A model generated the notes under the pieces. It had not been told where the DNA came from. It worked only from the letters and a program-made list of their open reading frames with translations, and searched no databases. 8,063 nt of DNA from Anaerolineae bacterium. GTDB taxonomy: Bacteria > Chloroflexota > Anaerolineae > E26-bin7. The translations under genes were made by a program, and so were the position numbers. The stretch lies in assembly GCA_029933115.1 (NCBI GenBank), contig JAOZOT010000149.1:1-8063 (forward strand), given 5' to 3'. Below are positions 6,327 to 8,063 of this stretch, piece by piece (position 1 is the first letter of the stretch; every line of letters begins with the position of its first letter).

Positions 6327-6355
6327 ATTATACCCAATTTCCCTCCAAAAGGCAA
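6327..6355 (-). promoter_or_regulatory. Promoter of rpsA
   Basis: On the minus strand a perfect -10 TATAAT (6332-6327) lies 17 bp after TTGCCT (6355-6350), a 4-of-6 match to the -35. Transcription would begin near 6320, about 27 nt before the rpsA ATG. It lies in the 110-bp gap after ridA, so rpsA and possibly clpC form their own unit even if some readthrough from ridA occurs. Confidence 0.75.
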
Positions 6356-6403
6356 ACGGGATGGTGTTGGGCTTGTGCGTTTAGGCTGCTTCCCGTATCG
6401 CTT

Positions 6404-6787
6404 TCACCCGACGACGGCTATGGCCTCGATTTCCACCAGAGCGCCAAGGGGCAGAGCGGCCACCTCGATAGTCGAACGAGCCGGTGGGTCTGAGGAAAAG
6501 AACTCGGCATAGACGGCGTTCATGGCTTTGAACTGGTCCATGTCCTTCAGAAAAACCGTCGTCTTGACCACGCGGTCCAGGGAGCTGCCCGCTGCCTCCA
6601 GCACAGCCGAGAGATTGGTCAGCACCTGGCGGGTCTGGGCAGCCACATCGCCTTCGATGAGCTTGCCCGCAGCCGGGTCAATGGCCACCTGGCCGGCGGC
6701 AAAGACGAAATCGCCAACGCGCACTGCCTGGGAATAGGGCCCCACGGCCGCCGGCGCTTTGGTGGTGGAGATTATCTCTCGCTTCAT
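6404..6787 (-). CDS. ridA: RidA family reactive enamine/imine deaminase
   Basis: A 127-residue protein of standard YjgF/YER057c/UK114 length. RidA hydrolyses the unstable enamines and imines released by PLP enzymes such as threonine dehydratase, forming ketoacids and ammonia and protecting other PLP enzymes. Visible signatures: the N-terminal APAAVGPYSQ (Y18), FAAGQ (29-33), the VVKTTVFLKDMDQF segment with N90 nearby, the substrate-carboxylate-binding arginine in PPARST (R104), and the C-terminal IEVAALPLGALVEIEAIA with E119. These correspond to the active RidA subgroup; the cysteine often found two residues after the arginine-serine pair is Thr here, which is common in active homologues. The ATG at 6787 follows GGAGGAG at a spacing of about 9 nt. 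It is the last gene of the three-gene unit, 48 bp after the homocysteine methyltransferase gene. Confidence 0.95.
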   Translation of the reverse strand: MKREIISTTKAPAAVGPYSQAVRVGDFVFAAGQVAIDPAAGKLIEGDVAAQTRQVLTNLSAVLEAAGSSLDRVVKTTVFLKDMDQFKAMNAVYAEFFSSDPPARSTIEVAALPLGALVEIEAIAVVG

Positions 6788-6835
6788 GGTTTGTCTCTCC
6801 TCCCTTCCAACTAGGCTGAGTGTAGAGCTACCTTG

Positions 6836-7723
6836 TCAGGGTTTCGCCGGTGAGCCCAGTGCGGCAGCCATGGCCTTGATGTGGGCCGGCGTGCTACCGC
6901 AGCAGCCGCCGACGATCCGGGCGCCCAGTTCTACGTAGCGGAGGGCGTATTCGGCCATGACCTGGGGCGTGACGTCATAGACCGCCCGCCCATCAACCAG
7001 ACGAGGCAAGCCGGCGTTGGGTTTGGCCATCAGCGTGGCTTCTGGAACAGCCGCTCGCATCTGACGCAGGACCTCTTCCATGTCGTCCAAAGTGCGTCCA
7101 CAATTGCCGCCGATGGCGAGCAAGCCCAGCGGCCACAGTTCCTCGATAGCCTGTCGGGGGCTGACGCCCATCATGGTGTGTTGCCGGGTGTCAAAGCTCA
7201 TGGTGCAGAGGATGGGCAGATCGGTGACTTGTTTGGCGCCCTCGATAGCCGCTTTGGCCTCGTTAAGGTCGCTCATGGTCTCCACCAGGATCGCATCTGC
7301 TCCACCTTCTGCCAGAGCCCCGGCCTGTTCGGCGAAAGCTTCCACGGCCGCTTCATAGGACAAGGTCCCCATCGGTTTCATCAGTTCACCGGTGGGGCCC
7401 ATTGACCCGGCCACAAAGGCCGTTTGGCCGGCCGCTTCTTTGGCCAGGGCCGCTGCGGCGCGATTCACCTCACGCACTTTGTCCTCCAAGCCCTTCTTGC
7501 CCAGCCGAAAACGGCTTCCCCCAAAGCTATTGGTCAGGATGATCTGGGAGCCGGCCTCCAGGTAGGCCCGGTGCAGGTCCAGGATCTTCTCTGGATGGGT
7601 CAGGTTCCAGGATTCGGGAGCCGCGCCTTCGGGGAGACCGGCCGCTTGCAGCATGGTGCCCGTGGCTCCATCAGCGACCAGGACCTCGTCACTCAAAAGA
7701 CGCTGGCGTAACGTTTCGGGCAT
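6836..7723 (-). CDS. Zinc-dependent homocysteine S-methyltransferase family protein
   Basis: A 295-residue single TIM-barrel protein of the Pfam S-methyl_trans family, which transfers a methyl group to homocysteine (or a related thiol) to form methionine. It has the N-terminal DGATGT (18-23), the LTNSFGG motif (63-69), and all three zinc-binding cysteines: C208 in GGNCG and the pair C274-C275 in VGGCCGSTP. GSMGPTGE (106-113) and AKPNAG (233-238) also fit. It resembles the homocysteine-binding module at the N terminus of cobalamin methionine synthase MetH, but lacks the folate, cobalamin and reactivation domains. The methyl donor (S-methylmethionine, betaine, or a separate corrinoid/folate partner) cannot be told from sequence, so no symbol is given. 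The ATG at 7723 has GAGGAGG about 7 nt upstream. It lies between the 77-aa gene (42-bp gap) and ridA (48-bp gap). Confidence 0.92.
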   Translation of the reverse strand: MPETLRQRLLSDEVLVADGATGTMLQAAGLPEGAAPESWNLTHPEKILDLHRAYLEAGSQIILTNSFGGSRFRLGKKGLEDKVREVNRAAAALAKEAAGQTAFVAGSMGPTGELMKPMGTLSYEAAVEAFAEQAGALAEGGADAILVETMSDLNEAKAAIEGAKQVTDLPILCTMSFDTRQHTMMGVSPRQAIEELWPLGLLAIGGNCGRTLDDMEEVLRQMRAAVPEATLMAKPNAGLPRLVDGRAVYDVTPQVMAEYALRYVELGARIVGGCCGSTPAHIKAMAAALGSPAKP

Positions 7724-7765
7724 GTATTTTCCTCCTCCTCGTGTGGTGTAATTGCCGGGCCTGGG

Positions 7766-7999
7766 TCAAGCGGGAGCGGGAGCCGTCACCGAACTGAAGG
7801 CCAGAACCAGCTCTCTCTGCCGGCCGTGTTGGTCAAATCCGTTGAGTACGATGCGATCAACGAGCCTTTCGTCGCCATGAGTGAGGCAGAAGTCAAACAG
7901 AGCGTCGAGGGTTTCAAACACCTCTGCTGCTTCGTGCAAAACGCCTTCTTCATCCCACTGCCAAAAGACGACGGTTCCCCCTGTCACTCTGGCTGACAT
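7766..7999 (-). CDS. Small hypothetical protein (77 aa)
   Basis: I do not recognise this protein. It is 77 residues, acidic, with no signal peptide or membrane segment. The sequence reads as a small alpha/beta fold: a strand (GGTVVFWQW), an acidic turn, a helix (about 24-40, EVFETLDALFDFCLTHG), a strand (DRIVLNGFD), a turn (QHGRQ) and a final strand (RELVLAFSSV), then an Ala/Pro tail. Reality as a gene is supported by a GGGAG about 9 nt before the ATG, its position 42 bp ahead of the homocysteine methyltransferase gene in the same direction, and the lack of a competing frame. It is probably the first gene, or an early gene, of the operon whose upstream end lies outside the window. Confidence 0.68.
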   Translation of the reverse strand: MSARVTGGTVVFWQWDEEGVLHEAAEVFETLDALFDFCLTHGDERLVDRIVLNGFDQHGRQRELVLAFSSVTAPAPA

Positions 8000-8023
8000 T
8001 TGTCTTCTCCCTCGTCGTAGTTT

Positions 8024-8063
8024 GGGCTTGCGCCGCAGGTCGGGAGACGTAGGGGGTGTCCCT
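8024..8063 (-). repeat. Dispersed repeat, copy B (truncated by window edge)
   Basis: The reverse complement of this stretch matches 1747-1786 at 34 of 40 positions without gaps. It lies 24 bp upstream of the ATG of the 77-aa gene and continues beyond the window. The hairpin seen in copy A at 1771-1783 is weakened here by one mismatch. Confidence 0.7.

Noticed and set aside
6356..6396. Terminator after ridA
   Set aside because: ACGGGA/TCCCGT can pair, but the loop is 29 nt and the following T-run is short and overlaps the rpsA -35 region.
7724..7765. SAM or cobalamin riboswitch controlling the homocysteine methyltransferase
   Set aside because: The 42-bp gap is far too short; any such element would have to lie upstream of the window's right edge.

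Overview
All supported genes in this window lie on the minus strand, so transcription runs from the high-coordinate end toward base 1. The DNA is moderately GC-rich, strong GGAGG-type ribosome binding sites precede most genes, and the promoters look like ordinary sigma-70 sites. ClpC (rather than ClpA/B), a four-domain S1 protein with a long acidic tail, and a V4R + Roadblock/LC7 pair point away from Proteobacteria. My best guess is Chloroflexota (Anaerolineae-like), by inference from gene content and protein style only; no rRNA or other phylogenetic marker is present to prove it.

Layout from the right-hand end (upstream) to the left. (1) 7999-6404: a closely spaced three-gene unit of an unrecognised 77-aa protein, a zinc-type homocysteine S-methyltransferase and RidA. 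It joins methionine/one-carbon metabolism to clean-up of reactive enamine/imine intermediates. (2) 6355-4713: rpsA, encoding a four-S1-domain protein with a Glu-rich, internally duplicated tail, behind a clear promoter with a perfect TATAAT. (3) 4675-2021: clpC, the AAA+ unfoldase of the ClpCP protease, preceded by a possible promoter with an 11-bp inverted repeat in its spacer and followed by a textbook intrinsic terminator. (4) 2020-1471: a 550-bp non-coding stretch with two good tandem minus-strand promoters and then a dense chain of short hairpins, most with exactly 3-nt loops. (5) 1470-427: a Roadblock/LC7 protein and a V4R-domain protein in one operon, probably a small sensory/regulatory module. 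(6) 426-132: a spacer with a doubtful small ORF and two hairpins. (7) 131-1: the first 43 residues of a response regulator, cut by the window edge.

The housekeeping genes look normal. The parts most worth a second look are the hairpin array at about 1522-1797, the second inverted copy of part of it at the right edge of the window (8024-8063), and the V4R/Roadblock/response-regulator cluster that this array and its promoters precede.
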